Source of the DNA: JAKVAV01 sp047632755
GTDB lineage: Bacteria > Bacteroidota > Bacteroidia > Flavobacteriales_D > Cryomorphaceae
Direction: 5' to 3'
NCBI GenBank assembly: GCA_047632755.1
Contig: JBLIDT010000006.1
Span: forward strand, 86,490 to 150,489
DNA length: 64,000 nt
Below, one piece after another: positions 42,940 through 51,322 of the stretch. The number at the start of each line of letters is the position of its first letter. The stretch's first letter is position 1. The notes beneath the pieces are model-generated. The model ran no database searches. It was not told the origin of the DNA and saw nothing but the letters and a program-made list of their open reading frames with translations. The translations under genes were made by a program, and so were the position numbers.

Positions 42940-44628
42940 ATGAAAAAAGTTTACTTAATGGCAGTTGCCGCGCTTTTCGGATCAGCTTCGATGGCTCAGG
43001 TAAGTGTTACTTTTCAAGTGGATATGAACGGCGAAACGGTTTCGGCCAACGGTGTTCACGCAGCAGGTAGCTGGCAAGAAGAAGCTGGTTTCTCTGCAGA
43101 TTGGCAACCAGGTGAGTCAATGTTGATGGATGATGACGCAGATGGAATCTACTCTTTGACAGTTGATCTTCCTGCTGGAGCCTACCAATTCAAATTCATA
43201 AACGGTAATAACTGGGATCCTGATGGAACGAACCTCGGTAATGAGGCTGTACCTGGGGAAATTGCTATCGGTGGAAACAGATTTTTTGCTGTGACTGATT
43301 GGCATGGTGACGCTTTGAACCTACCTGACGGATTTGTATTGCCTGCCATTTCTTACAATGGAACTGCGCCAGCAGGTAAGGTTGCCGCGAGACTTAATGT
43401 GAATATGACCAACGAAACAACTGCAGAAGCAGGAGTTCACGTTGCTGGAAATATCATTAACCCAAACTGGACGCCTGAATATGGAACTTGTACTCCGTTT
43501 GGATTGAACGAATGGGGTTATGTAACCTATGTGGATGCCGATGCGACTTACGAGTACAAGTTTGTAAATGGTACCACCTTCGGAGTTGACCCAGACGAGT
43601 CAATTTCTGGTGCTTGCGGATCAAACGGTAACAGAGCGCTTGCTGTTGGCACGACTACTGTTGTTACTGAATCATTCTGTTTTGGCAGCTGTGAAACTTG
43701 CTCAGACCCGAACGTTACGTTTACTGTAGATATGTCTAACGAAGATGTAGACAACGGTGGTTTTCTCGCAGGATCATTCAACGGATTTTCTGGACAACCT
43801 ATGAACGACAATGGCGATGGAACTTATACATTGGCCCTAGCCTTAGGCGAAGGAACGTATGAATTCAAATTCCAGAACGGAAACGGCGGCTGGGAGTCAG
43901 TTCCTGGTGAATGTGCGGTGAATGGAAATAGAGAATTGGTAGTAGGTGCTGATCCTGTTACAACTGCTGCATGTATTAATCAATGCAGCGAGGAATGTGT
44001 TGCCAATCCAGATCCGGCAAACATTACTTTCCAAGTGGATATGAATAATGAAACCGTATCTGCTGACGGAGTCTTTTTGATTGGTAGTTTTACAACTCCT
44101 CCCTATCAAGGTGGTGCCTTGGCCATGACTGATGACAATGCCGATGGAGTTTATGAAGTGACTTTTGAAGTAACTGGATCTCCTGATATTCAATACAAGT
44201 TCGTTAACGGAGATGTTAATGTTGTTGAGAATGAAGAATCTGGTGATTTTGAAGCAGGTGGATGTGGTACTTCAAATGGTGTTGGAGGATTTAATAGAAC
44301 CCACGCTCGTTCTGGCGTTGAAGAAGTATTGCCTGCAGTTGCATTCAATTCTTGTCAGGCACTTAGCACGAACGAAGTAGAATTAGGCCGTGTAGCCATT
44401 TACCCGAACCCTTCTGAAGGCCTAAGCTTTATAGAAGTAGAGAATCCAAACAACCACACACTTCGCATGAATATTGTGGACATTACGGGTAAAGTAGTAA
44501 CTGGGAACATGTTGATCAACACCACTCGTTACGAAATCAATACGACTAGCTTGAATTCAGGACTTTACTTCCTAAACATTGTAAACGAACGCAGCGAGCG
44601 TGCGGTTTACAAGTTGATGGTTCAGTAA
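42940..44628 (+). CDS. Four-module secreted carbohydrate-binding-like protein with T9SS sorting domain
   Basis: A 562-residue protein with signal MKKVYLMAVAALFGSASMA-Q. Four similar modules of ~90 residues begin VTFQVDMNGETVSANGV (about 23), ARLNVNMTNETTAEAGV (about 150), VTFTVDMSNEDVDNGGF (about 262) and ITFQVDMNNETVSADGV (about 366). Each has a later 'Y-x-F/Y-K-F-x-N-G' strand, as in starch-binding CBM/SusE-F-like folds. Cys-rich joints (CFGSCETC, CINQCSEEC) link modules 2-3 and 3-4. The last ~80 residues (YPNPSEGLSF to YKLMVQ) are a T9SS sorting domain. Probably a surface starch-binding protein. Confidence 0.8.
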   Translation: MKKVYLMAVAALFGSASMAQVSVTFQVDMNGETVSANGVHAAGSWQEEAGFSADWQPGESMLMDDDADGIYSLTVDLPAGAYQFKFINGNNWDPDGTNLGNEAVPGEIAIGGNRFFAVTDWHGDALNLPDGFVLPAISYNGTAPAGKVAARLNVNMTNETTAEAGVHVAGNIINPNWTPEYGTCTPFGLNEWGYVTYVDADATYEYKFVNGTTFGVDPDESISGACGSNGNRALAVGTTTVVTESFCFGSCETCSDPNVTFTVDMSNEDVDNGGFLAGSFNGFSGQPMNDNGDGTYTLALALGEGTYEFKFQNGNGGWESVPGECAVNGNRELVVGADPVTTAACINQCSEECVANPDPANITFQVDMNNETVSADGVFLIGSFTTPPYQGGALAMTDDNADGVYEVTFEVTGSPDIQYKFVNGDVNVVENEESGDFEAGGCGTSNGVGGFNRTHARSGVEEVLPAVAFNSCQALSTNEVELGRVAIYPNPSEGLSFIEVENPNNHTLRMNIVDITGKVVTGNMLINTTRYEINTTSLNSGLYFLNIVNERSERAVYKLMVQ

Positions 44629-44649
44629 TTCGAATTTATTAGCATAATT

Positions 44650-44681
44650 AAGGCATCCGCTTCAAGCGGATGCCTTTTTTT
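44650..44681 (+). terminator. Rho-independent terminator
   Basis: Stem AAGGCATCCGC / GCGGATGCCTT with loop TTCAA, then TTTTTT. It follows the four-module protein gene by 22 bases. Confidence 0.92.
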
Positions 44682-44693
44682 ATCTTTCAGATT

Positions 44694-46064
44694 ATGCGTT
44701 TACTCTACTTTTTCATATTTATACTGGTTTCCCTTGGGTCAATCGCCCAGAGAGCTATCGTAATAACATCGATTCCTTTCAATACTCCTCAAGGCGATCA
44801 AGTTTATTTAGCTGGAGAGCCCAACAACTGGAATCCAGGAAATGCCGAGTGGGTTTTTACAAATAGCGACAACCAGTGGATTCTTGATGTGCCCGAGTCG
44901 ACGGAATCTTCTTTTAGTGGAAAGATAACCAGAGGCACTTGGGAAACAGTGGAAGGAAATGCAACGGGTGGTTTTCTGCCCGATAGATCGTTTTCTTTTG
45001 CCAGTGGCGATACTATCTTTATTGAAGTCCTCACGTGGGAAGGTGAATTTGTCCCTGATGACCTTCCTGAAAACCTCGTAGTATTTGACGAGGCCTTTTT
45101 CATGCCTGAGCTCGATCGGTCGAGAAGGATTCGTGTTTTACTGCCGATTGATTATGAAGAAACGGATCTCGATTACCCCGTGCTCTACATGCACGATGGT
45201 CAAAACCTCTTTTCCAGTCAGGAATCTTTTGCAGGAGAGTGGGAGATAGATGAAGCCATGCTTGCTTTTGAAGAAGATGGGTACAACGGTGCCATCATCG
45301 TGGCGATTGATAATGGTGGGGCACTTAGAATAGACGAATACACACCGCACTCAAACCCCGATTATGGCGGTGGCGAAGGTGATGCGTATGCTGATTTTAT
45401 TGTCAACACTTTGAAGCCTGCCATCGACTTGGAATACCGCACCCTTCCCGAACGAGATCACACGGGAATTATGGGTAGCTCCCTTGGGGGCTTGATTTCC
45501 TTCTATACTGGTATGAAGTACCAAACTATTTTTTCGAAGGTGGGAATCTTCTCTCCCTCGTTTTGGTTCAATGATTCCATTTATGACTTCGCCGAAGAAA
45601 TGGGGAAGCAAGCCGATATGAAGTTTTATTTCTTGGCTGGTGGCCAAGAGAGCGAAAGCCTTGAAAGTCAAGTTGAAGACATGATCAGTACATTGGAGGA
45701 TACTGGTTTTCAAGAAGAAGAAATCAATTTTCAGTTTGTGCCGAACGGTCAGCACAGCGAATGGTTTTGGGCCGAAGAGTTTCCTGATGCTTTTGATTGG
45801 CTCTACCTTTTCAATCCACTTTCGTCGGGGAGTATCAAGAAGCCAAAAATCGAATTATACCCGAATCCTTCCATGGATTATATTCACTTGGCGGGAATGA
45901 ACGAAGCGGTTTCTTTTTCCATTCTCAATATATCTGGACTTCAGTTGCAATCAGGTTTATCTCGCAAAGGCAGAATAGATGTGAGTGAACTGCCTGCAGG
46001 TATGTATTACTTGATTGCTCAGAGCAAGGGTCAACAGTTTTCAGAAAAGTTCATAAAGCTTTGA
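44694..46064 (+). CDS. Esterase-D-like hydrolase with starch-binding module and T9SS domain
   Basis: A 456-residue secreted protein (signal MRLLYFFIFILVSLGSIA-Q). Residues about 22-115 resemble a CBM20-type starch-binding domain (YLAGEPNNWNPGNAEWVF). The middle is an esterase D/enterochelin-esterase-type alpha/beta-hydrolase, with RRIRVLLPIDYEE, VLYMHDGQNLF and nucleophile Ser in GSSLGG (about 264-269), and a candidate catalytic His in PNGQHSEWFWAEE. The end (IELYPNPSMDYIHLAG to EKFIKL) is a T9SS sorting domain. It may remove ester groups from a modified alpha-glucan; that is inference. The start at 44694 follows the upstream terminator and is preferred to an ATG inside it. Confidence 0.85.
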   Translation: MRLLYFFIFILVSLGSIAQRAIVITSIPFNTPQGDQVYLAGEPNNWNPGNAEWVFTNSDNQWILDVPESTESSFSGKITRGTWETVEGNATGGFLPDRSFSFASGDTIFIEVLTWEGEFVPDDLPENLVVFDEAFFMPELDRSRRIRVLLPIDYEETDLDYPVLYMHDGQNLFSSQESFAGEWEIDEAMLAFEEDGYNGAIIVAIDNGGALRIDEYTPHSNPDYGGGEGDAYADFIVNTLKPAIDLEYRTLPERDHTGIMGSSLGGLISFYTGMKYQTIFSKVGIFSPSFWFNDSIYDFAEEMGKQADMKFYFLAGGQESESLESQVEDMISTLEDTGFQEEEINFQFVPNGQHSEWFWAEEFPDAFDWLYLFNPLSSGSIKKPKIELYPNPSMDYIHLAGMNEAVSFSILNISGLQLQSGLSRKGRIDVSELPAGMYYLIAQSKGQQFSEKFIKL

Positions 46065-48280
46065 ATAGAATAATTCTCACTTCAACCATTCTCCTTCTGG
46101 CAGCTTTTGGTTTGTGGGCCCAGCCAAATTTGCCTGAGAATGGATTGGTTTACACATCTGAAGAAATTCCGAAAATTTATATCACCCTTCCCCCGGATAG
46201 TTTGGAAGATTTGTACATGGAGGATAATTGGTATTCGAATCACGAGTATCCTGCACTCTTTGTTTTTGAAACAGCTGCTCAAACAGATTCTATCCCCTTT
46301 GTTGGTTTTCGCTTTCGCGGAAATACATCCCGCGATAAAATCAAGAAATCTTTCAAAGTGTCCTTCAACACCTTTGTTCAAGGACAAAAATATTCTGGCT
46401 TAGAAAAACTCAACCTCAATGCTGAAGTGAATGATCCAGCCATGATGCGCTCGCGCTTGTGTTGGGAATTATTCAATGACCTTGAAGTACCCGCTCCCCG
46501 ATCAAACCATGTGGAGGTTTATATAAACGGAGATTACTATGGCCTTTATCTAAACACCGAGCACATTGACGAGGAGTTTTGCGAGTTGCGTTTCGGCAGC
46601 CAAGGTGGAAATCTTTATAAATGCGGCTTCCCTGCAGACCTGGCATACTTGGGAGATGATCCCGACGATTACAAAGTGGCGCCATGGAATTCGAGAACTT
46701 ACGATTTAAAGACCAATACAGAATGGGATGACTATTCTGATTTGGCCGAGTTTATTGGCTTCTTGAATCTCTCTTCAGATGCCGACTTGAGCTGTGAGCT
46801 TCATCAGTATTTTAATGTCTATAGCTACCTCAAAGTAGCAGCCATAGATGTATTGACAGGAAATTGGGACGGATATATTTACAACCAGAATAACTTCTAT
46901 TTGTACCACAATCCGTTGACGGATCAATTTGAGTACATACCCTACGATACGGACAACACATGGGGCATTGACTGGTTGGGTCGAAACTGGTCCAACAGGA
47001 ATATTTACACTTGGAGCCAGACAGGGCAAGATCGTCCATTGTTCAATAGGCTTATGGGAGTGGAAGAGTTCAGAGACATTTTTTCATACCATCTCGGGGA
47101 CTTATTGGAAAATCACTACTTCACGTCGGTACATCAAACCTACATCGAAAGCCTTCAAGACTTCATTGAAGCTTCGGCACTTGCCGATCCATATCGGCCG
47201 CTGGATTTTGAATTTGATAACGACGACTTTTTAAACTCCTTGGACGAAGCCGCAGGTGGGCATGTTGATTTTGGGGTGTTTGAGTTTGCGGAGATTCGGA
47301 AAAATACAGCCCTGGCTCAACTGGAGTCTGTAAACATTGCTCCCATTCCATTGAGAGTAAAAGAAGATTTTGATCAATTTCCCTCTGTATTCAATGTCGA
47401 AGTATTTCTAGAAGGCCCTAGCTGTTTGTTGGCTGAATTGAATTATTCAATCAACGGTGTTCAACAGGTGAGCCAATCGGTTTCCAACCCGATCAACTCG
47501 TTCGTCTTTGAAATTCAATTGCCAGATGTATACGACGAGCTAGCCTATAATATCAGTCTGTTATCTACTACAGGGGCAAATCGAACAGTCTATTGCGAAG
47601 CAAGGCATATCTATAATGCTGAGCCTTCTAGCATCGTTATCAATGAATTGATGAGCTCAAATGATTTTACCATTTCCGATGAGGTGGGGGACTTTGACGA
47701 CTGGATCGAAATTTATAATCCATCCATTTCTTCAGTAAATCTGGGCGATTTCTTTTTGAGCGATAATTCGACTTCGACCACCAAGTGGCACTTTCCAGAA
47801 TACGATTTGCAATCGGGAGAATTCCTTTTGGTTTGGGCGGATAGGGATCTCAATGACGGCCCCTTTCATGCCAACTTTCGATTGAGTGCCGGAGGGGAGG
47901 AAGTCCACCTTTTCAAATCGGAACCCGACGGAATACGGTGGGTGGATGGGATTATTTTCCCCACTCTTCCTGCCGACTTTAGCTTTGGTCGCGAGAATGA
48001 TGCGCAAATTCCTTGGATTCTTTTCGACGATACTACTCCTGGTTTTTCCAATTCAGGCTCTTTAAATACAGCCAATAGAGAAGTCATCGAAGATTTAATT
48101 TACCCGAACCCTGTATCCACTACTTTATTTTTCGTGGCGAATGGGGATTTTCGAATTGAGTCACTAGAAGGCAGGACAATTGCGAAAGGAACGGGAGCTT
48201 CTTTTGACGCTTCTTCCCTAGCAAATGGAGTCTATCTGATTCGTTTTGACAACCACGTTCAGCGGTTTGTGAAACAATAG
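46061..48280 (+). CDS. CotH kinase-like protein with lamin-tail domain and T9SS sorting domain
   Basis: A 739-residue secreted protein starting with TTG, in a 4-base overlap with the esterase stop; signal to about LWAQ (21). Residues about 75-430 match the CotH family: RFRGNTSRDKIKKSFKVSF, KLNLNAEVNDPAMMRSRL, EVYINGDYYGLYLNTEHID and YDTDNTWGIDW. CotH proteins are atypical kinases in other systems. Around 525-640 a lamin-tail domain (INELMSSND...DDWIEIYNPS) follows, then a T9SS sorting domain (YPNPVSTTLFF to RFVKQ). Its role in a starch locus is unclear. Confidence 0.88.
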   Translation: MNRIILTSTILLLAAFGLWAQPNLPENGLVYTSEEIPKIYITLPPDSLEDLYMEDNWYSNHEYPALFVFETAAQTDSIPFVGFRFRGNTSRDKIKKSFKVSFNTFVQGQKYSGLEKLNLNAEVNDPAMMRSRLCWELFNDLEVPAPRSNHVEVYINGDYYGLYLNTEHIDEEFCELRFGSQGGNLYKCGFPADLAYLGDDPDDYKVAPWNSRTYDLKTNTEWDDYSDLAEFIGFLNLSSDADLSCELHQYFNVYSYLKVAAIDVLTGNWDGYIYNQNNFYLYHNPLTDQFEYIPYDTDNTWGIDWLGRNWSNRNIYTWSQTGQDRPLFNRLMGVEEFRDIFSYHLGDLLENHYFTSVHQTYIESLQDFIEASALADPYRPLDFEFDNDDFLNSLDEAAGGHVDFGVFEFAEIRKNTALAQLESVNIAPIPLRVKEDFDQFPSVFNVEVFLEGPSCLLAELNYSINGVQQVSQSVSNPINSFVFEIQLPDVYDELAYNISLLSTTGANRTVYCEARHIYNAEPSSIVINELMSSNDFTISDEVGDFDDWIEIYNPSISSVNLGDFFLSDNSTSTTKWHFPEYDLQSGEFLLVWADRDLNDGPFHANFRLSAGGEEVHLFKSEPDGIRWVDGIIFPTLPADFSFGRENDAQIPWILFDDTTPGFSNSGSLNTANREVIEDLIYPNPVSTTLFFVANGDFRIESLEGRTIAKGTGASFDASSLANGVYLIRFDNHVQRFVKQ

Positions 48281-48337
48281 CTTCACACAGCACTACATCA
48301 TAGGATTCTCATTAGTGTAATTTTATTTCGCTTGAAA

Positions 48338-48369
48338 TTGTTGCCGTAACATCTTAAAGTGTAAGTTTG
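48338..48369 (+). promoter_or_regulatory. Promoter of the T9SS amylase gene
   Basis: TTG at 48338-48343 (two overlapping choices) and TAAGTTTG at 48362-48369 fit the Bacteroidota -33/-7 pattern with 18-21 bases between. The -7 element lies inside operator 4. The ATG is 36 bases beyond. Confidence 0.55.
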
Positions 48370-48375
48370 ACACTT
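48357..48375 (+). promoter_or_regulatory. Operator 4: palindrome before the T9SS amylase gene
   Basis: AAGTGTAAGTTTGACACTT: perfect 6-bp arms AAGTGT/ACACTT around 7 bases, identical in both arms to operator 1. It covers the -7 element TAAGTTTG. Confidence 0.7.
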
Positions 48376-48404
48376 ATCATTTTAGCAATAAAACCAATCA
48401 AGAT

Positions 48405-51239
48405 ATGAAGAAGTGGATTTATGTGTTTGGGCTTTTTACTTTAAGTCTAGGCGCAATAGCGCAAGTTGTAACGATTGACCCGCCTTTCCCAACCATAAAT
48501 GATAACGTGACCATCACCTTCAATGCAGCTGAAGGGAATGGAGACTTGACCGGTGTTGTGCCAGTTTATGCACACACAGGTGTAATCATTGAAGGTCAGC
48601 CAGATTGGCAAAACGTACAAGGTGAATGGGCTACGGCTGATCCTAACGTGATAATGACATTTGAGGGGACGAACACCCACGAGATCTCCTACAATATTAT
48701 TGACTTTTATGGCTTAACGGGTAGTGAGGATGTGATCCAACTCTCATTCGTCTTTAGAAATGGCAACGGCAGCATTGTCGGAAGAGAAGCTGATGGCTCC
48801 GATATATTCATAAATGTTTATCCCGAAGGTGAATTTTCAGCGGCTATTACCACACCTTCTTCTTCTGAGGTTATCCTCGATCCAGTTTCTGATTATACTT
48901 TCTTGGCAGAATCAAATGGTAATTCGGACATCACTCTGTATGTAAATGATGATATCATAGCATCTGAAACAGGAGTTGTTTCGCTTGAAGCACCGGTTGA
49001 TTTGACCGCACTTCCTACGGGGCAGCAATGGCTTTGGATGGAAGCTACAAGTGGCGATCAAACCATAGTTGACTCTGTATATGTGATCATCCAAGATGAT
49101 CCAAATGTCGCCCTTTCTCCTGGAGGAGTAATTGATGGAATCAATTATATCGATGACAATACGGTTGTCCTTCAGTTGTTCGCACCCTTCAAAGACTTTG
49201 TATACGTCGTGGGAGATTTTAATAATTGGGAATACAACCCCGATTACTTCATGAACATTACTCCTGAAGGAGATCGATATTGGGTGGAAATCCCAAATCT
49301 CATTGCTGGTCAGGAATACCGTTTTCAATACAGCATAGATGAAGAGGATCTTCGAGTTGCTGATGTGTATTGTGAGAAAATATTAGATCCATGGAATGAT
49401 CCATTTATTCCTGAGTCGACCTATCCTGGATTAATTGACTACCCAGAAGGTCTTACTTCTGAGATAGTGGGTGTGCTACAGACGGCTCAAGAACCATACG
49501 ATTGGCAAGTGAATGATTTTGAACGTCCGCCTTCAGATCAATTAGTGATCTATGAATTATTGGTTAGAGACTTTTTAGAAGACCATTCTTACCAAAGCCT
49601 GATTGATACCTTGCCTTACTTCGAAAGATTAGGCGTAAACGCCATCGAGTTTATGCCAATCATGGAGTTTGAAGGGAATCTCAGTTGGGGGTATAATCCG
49701 ATGTTTTACTTCGCTCCTGATAAGTACTATGGACCAGGTGAGAAACTTAAAGAGTTCGTTGATGAATGTCATGAAAGGGGAATTGCAGTAATTCTAGACC
49801 AAGTATTCAATCACTCATTTGGACAGAACCCTCAAGTGAGAATGTATTCTGAGAATGGTGCCGCAGGACCTCCAACAGCCGAGAGTCCATATTTCAATGT
49901 TCAAGCTCAGCATCCATTCAACGTTGGTTATGACTATAATCATGACTCTCCTCACACCCAAGATTTCGTTAATCGAAATCTTCGTTTTTGGATTGAGGAG
50001 TACAGATTTGATGGATTCCGCTTTGACTTGAGTAAAGGTTTTACCCAAAACTTTAGCAGCAATGTCGGGCAGTGGAATCAATACGATCAAGATCGGGTTG
50101 ACCACTGGATCCGTATTAGGGATGAAATATATTCTTATGACGATGAGGTGTACTTGATTTTGGAGCACTTGGGTGATAATCCCGAAGAGACGGCTTTGGC
50201 CAATTTGGGTTTTATGCTCTGGGGAAAGATGACCGAGGAGTACAATCAAAACTCAATGGGTTATGCAAGCAATGCCAATCTAGCGAGGGCCGACCATCAA
50301 GATAGAGGGTGGAATGAGCCAAATTTGGTCAGTTATGCTGAAAGTCACGATGAACAGCGCCTGATGTATAAGAACTTGGAATTTGGCAATAGCAGCGGAG
50401 ATTACGACGTAACAGAATTGACTACTGCATTGGCACGTCAGGAAGCCGTTGCCGCCTTTCTGTATCCACTTAGAGGTCCTAAAATGCTTTGGCAATTTGG
50501 TGAACTAGGATATGAATTTCACATTAATCTTTGTGAAGATGGAAGCATTCAAGAAGATTGTAGAACGTCTCCTAAGCCTATTAGATGGGACTATCAAGAC
50601 GTGCCTGCGCGCGAAAGACTCTTTAAAGTAACCGCGGCTCTCATTAAGTTGAAAACCGTAAATGAAGCTTTTCGCAGCGATAATTACACTTGGGATGTAG
50701 GAGGATTAGAAAAGCGTCTAATCATACAACATCCCGAAATGGATGTGGTGATCATTGCCAACTTCGACGTAGTTCCTCAATCAATCCTACCCGGATTTAC
50801 CCAGACGGGAACGTGGTACGACTACTTTACGGGTGAATCAATCGTAGAAGAAAACCTCAGCAACCAATTTTTACTGGAGCCAGGAGAGTATCGAGTCTAT
50901 ACCACTTTGGAACTGGAGACCCCAGACATCTCATTAAATATTGACGAAGCTGATTTTGTGGGAGGGTCTTTAGATGTTCCTTATCCGAATCCATTTAGCG
51001 ATTTTACACAACTCTCTTTCACCCTTGAGCAATCAGCGCAAGTCGATATGGTGGTGGTTGATTTGCAAGGAAGAATTGTAAGGAATTTGGCTTCGGGCAA
51101 GTTCTCATCAGGTAATCATATGCAACGATGGAATGCCAGAGATAACGCTGGTGCAAAGGTCGCAAGTGGGATGTATTTGATTCAACTTCGAACTGAAAGC
51201 GGAGTGGCGACGACCAAAGTAATGGTCGATTCCAAATAA
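48405..51239 (+). CDS. Secreted GH13 alpha-amylase with T9SS sorting domain
   Basis: A 944-residue surface or secreted amylase (signal to about IAQ, 20). Residues about 21-225 look like two immunoglobulin-like beta domains, and about 250-320 a CBM48-like domain (YVVGDFNNWEYNPDYFMN). The GH13 barrel spans about 385-770: IEFMPIMEF, DQVFNHS, nucleophile Asp541 (DGFRFDLSKG), Glu587 (LILEHLGD) and Asp649 (ESHDEQR). The end, from about 860 (VPYPNPFSDFTQLSFTLEQ to KVMVDSK), is a FlgD-like/T9SS C-terminal domain. It probably starts polymer breakdown outside the cell, feeding SusCD. It carries operator 4. Confidence 0.93.
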   Translation: MKKWIYVFGLFTLSLGAIAQVVTIDPPFPTINDNVTITFNAAEGNGDLTGVVPVYAHTGVIIEGQPDWQNVQGEWATADPNVIMTFEGTNTHEISYNIIDFYGLTGSEDVIQLSFVFRNGNGSIVGREADGSDIFINVYPEGEFSAAITTPSSSEVILDPVSDYTFLAESNGNSDITLYVNDDIIASETGVVSLEAPVDLTALPTGQQWLWMEATSGDQTIVDSVYVIIQDDPNVALSPGGVIDGINYIDDNTVVLQLFAPFKDFVYVVGDFNNWEYNPDYFMNITPEGDRYWVEIPNLIAGQEYRFQYSIDEEDLRVADVYCEKILDPWNDPFIPESTYPGLIDYPEGLTSEIVGVLQTAQEPYDWQVNDFERPPSDQLVIYELLVRDFLEDHSYQSLIDTLPYFERLGVNAIEFMPIMEFEGNLSWGYNPMFYFAPDKYYGPGEKLKEFVDECHERGIAVILDQVFNHSFGQNPQVRMYSENGAAGPPTAESPYFNVQAQHPFNVGYDYNHDSPHTQDFVNRNLRFWIEEYRFDGFRFDLSKGFTQNFSSNVGQWNQYDQDRVDHWIRIRDEIYSYDDEVYLILEHLGDNPEETALANLGFMLWGKMTEEYNQNSMGYASNANLARADHQDRGWNEPNLVSYAESHDEQRLMYKNLEFGNSSGDYDVTELTTALARQEAVAAFLYPLRGPKMLWQFGELGYEFHINLCEDGSIQEDCRTSPKPIRWDYQDVPARERLFKVTAALIKLKTVNEAFRSDNYTWDVGGLEKRLIIQHPEMDVVIIANFDVVPQSILPGFTQTGTWYDYFTGESIVEENLSNQFLLEPGEYRVYTTLELETPDISLNIDEADFVGGSLDVPYPNPFSDFTQLSFTLEQSAQVDMVVVDLQGRIVRNLASGKFSSGNHMQRWNARDNAGAKVASGMYLIQLRTESGVATTKVMVDSK

Positions 51240-51263
51240 TGACTTTTGTCAGGTTACGGATTT

Positions 51264-51278
51264 GTGTAGTAATGACAC
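51264..51278 (+). promoter_or_regulatory. Operator 5: palindrome before susC
   Basis: GTGTAGTAATGACAC, with T and A extending the arms to TGTGT/ACACA. It has the same GTGT-N5-TGACAC form as operators 2 and 4. It is 45 bases before the susC ATG; a possible -7 TAGTTTTA lies at 51292-51299. Confidence 0.6.
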
Positions 51279-51322
51279 ATAGAAAATTTTATAGTTTTAA
51301 CACCTCATTTAATTGCTCTACT

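Noticed and set aside
43010..44260. Possible tandem DNA repeat or array within the four-module gene
   Set aside because: The repetition is at the protein level (four related domains) with diverged DNA and no regular spacers, so it is not a CRISPR or simple repeat.
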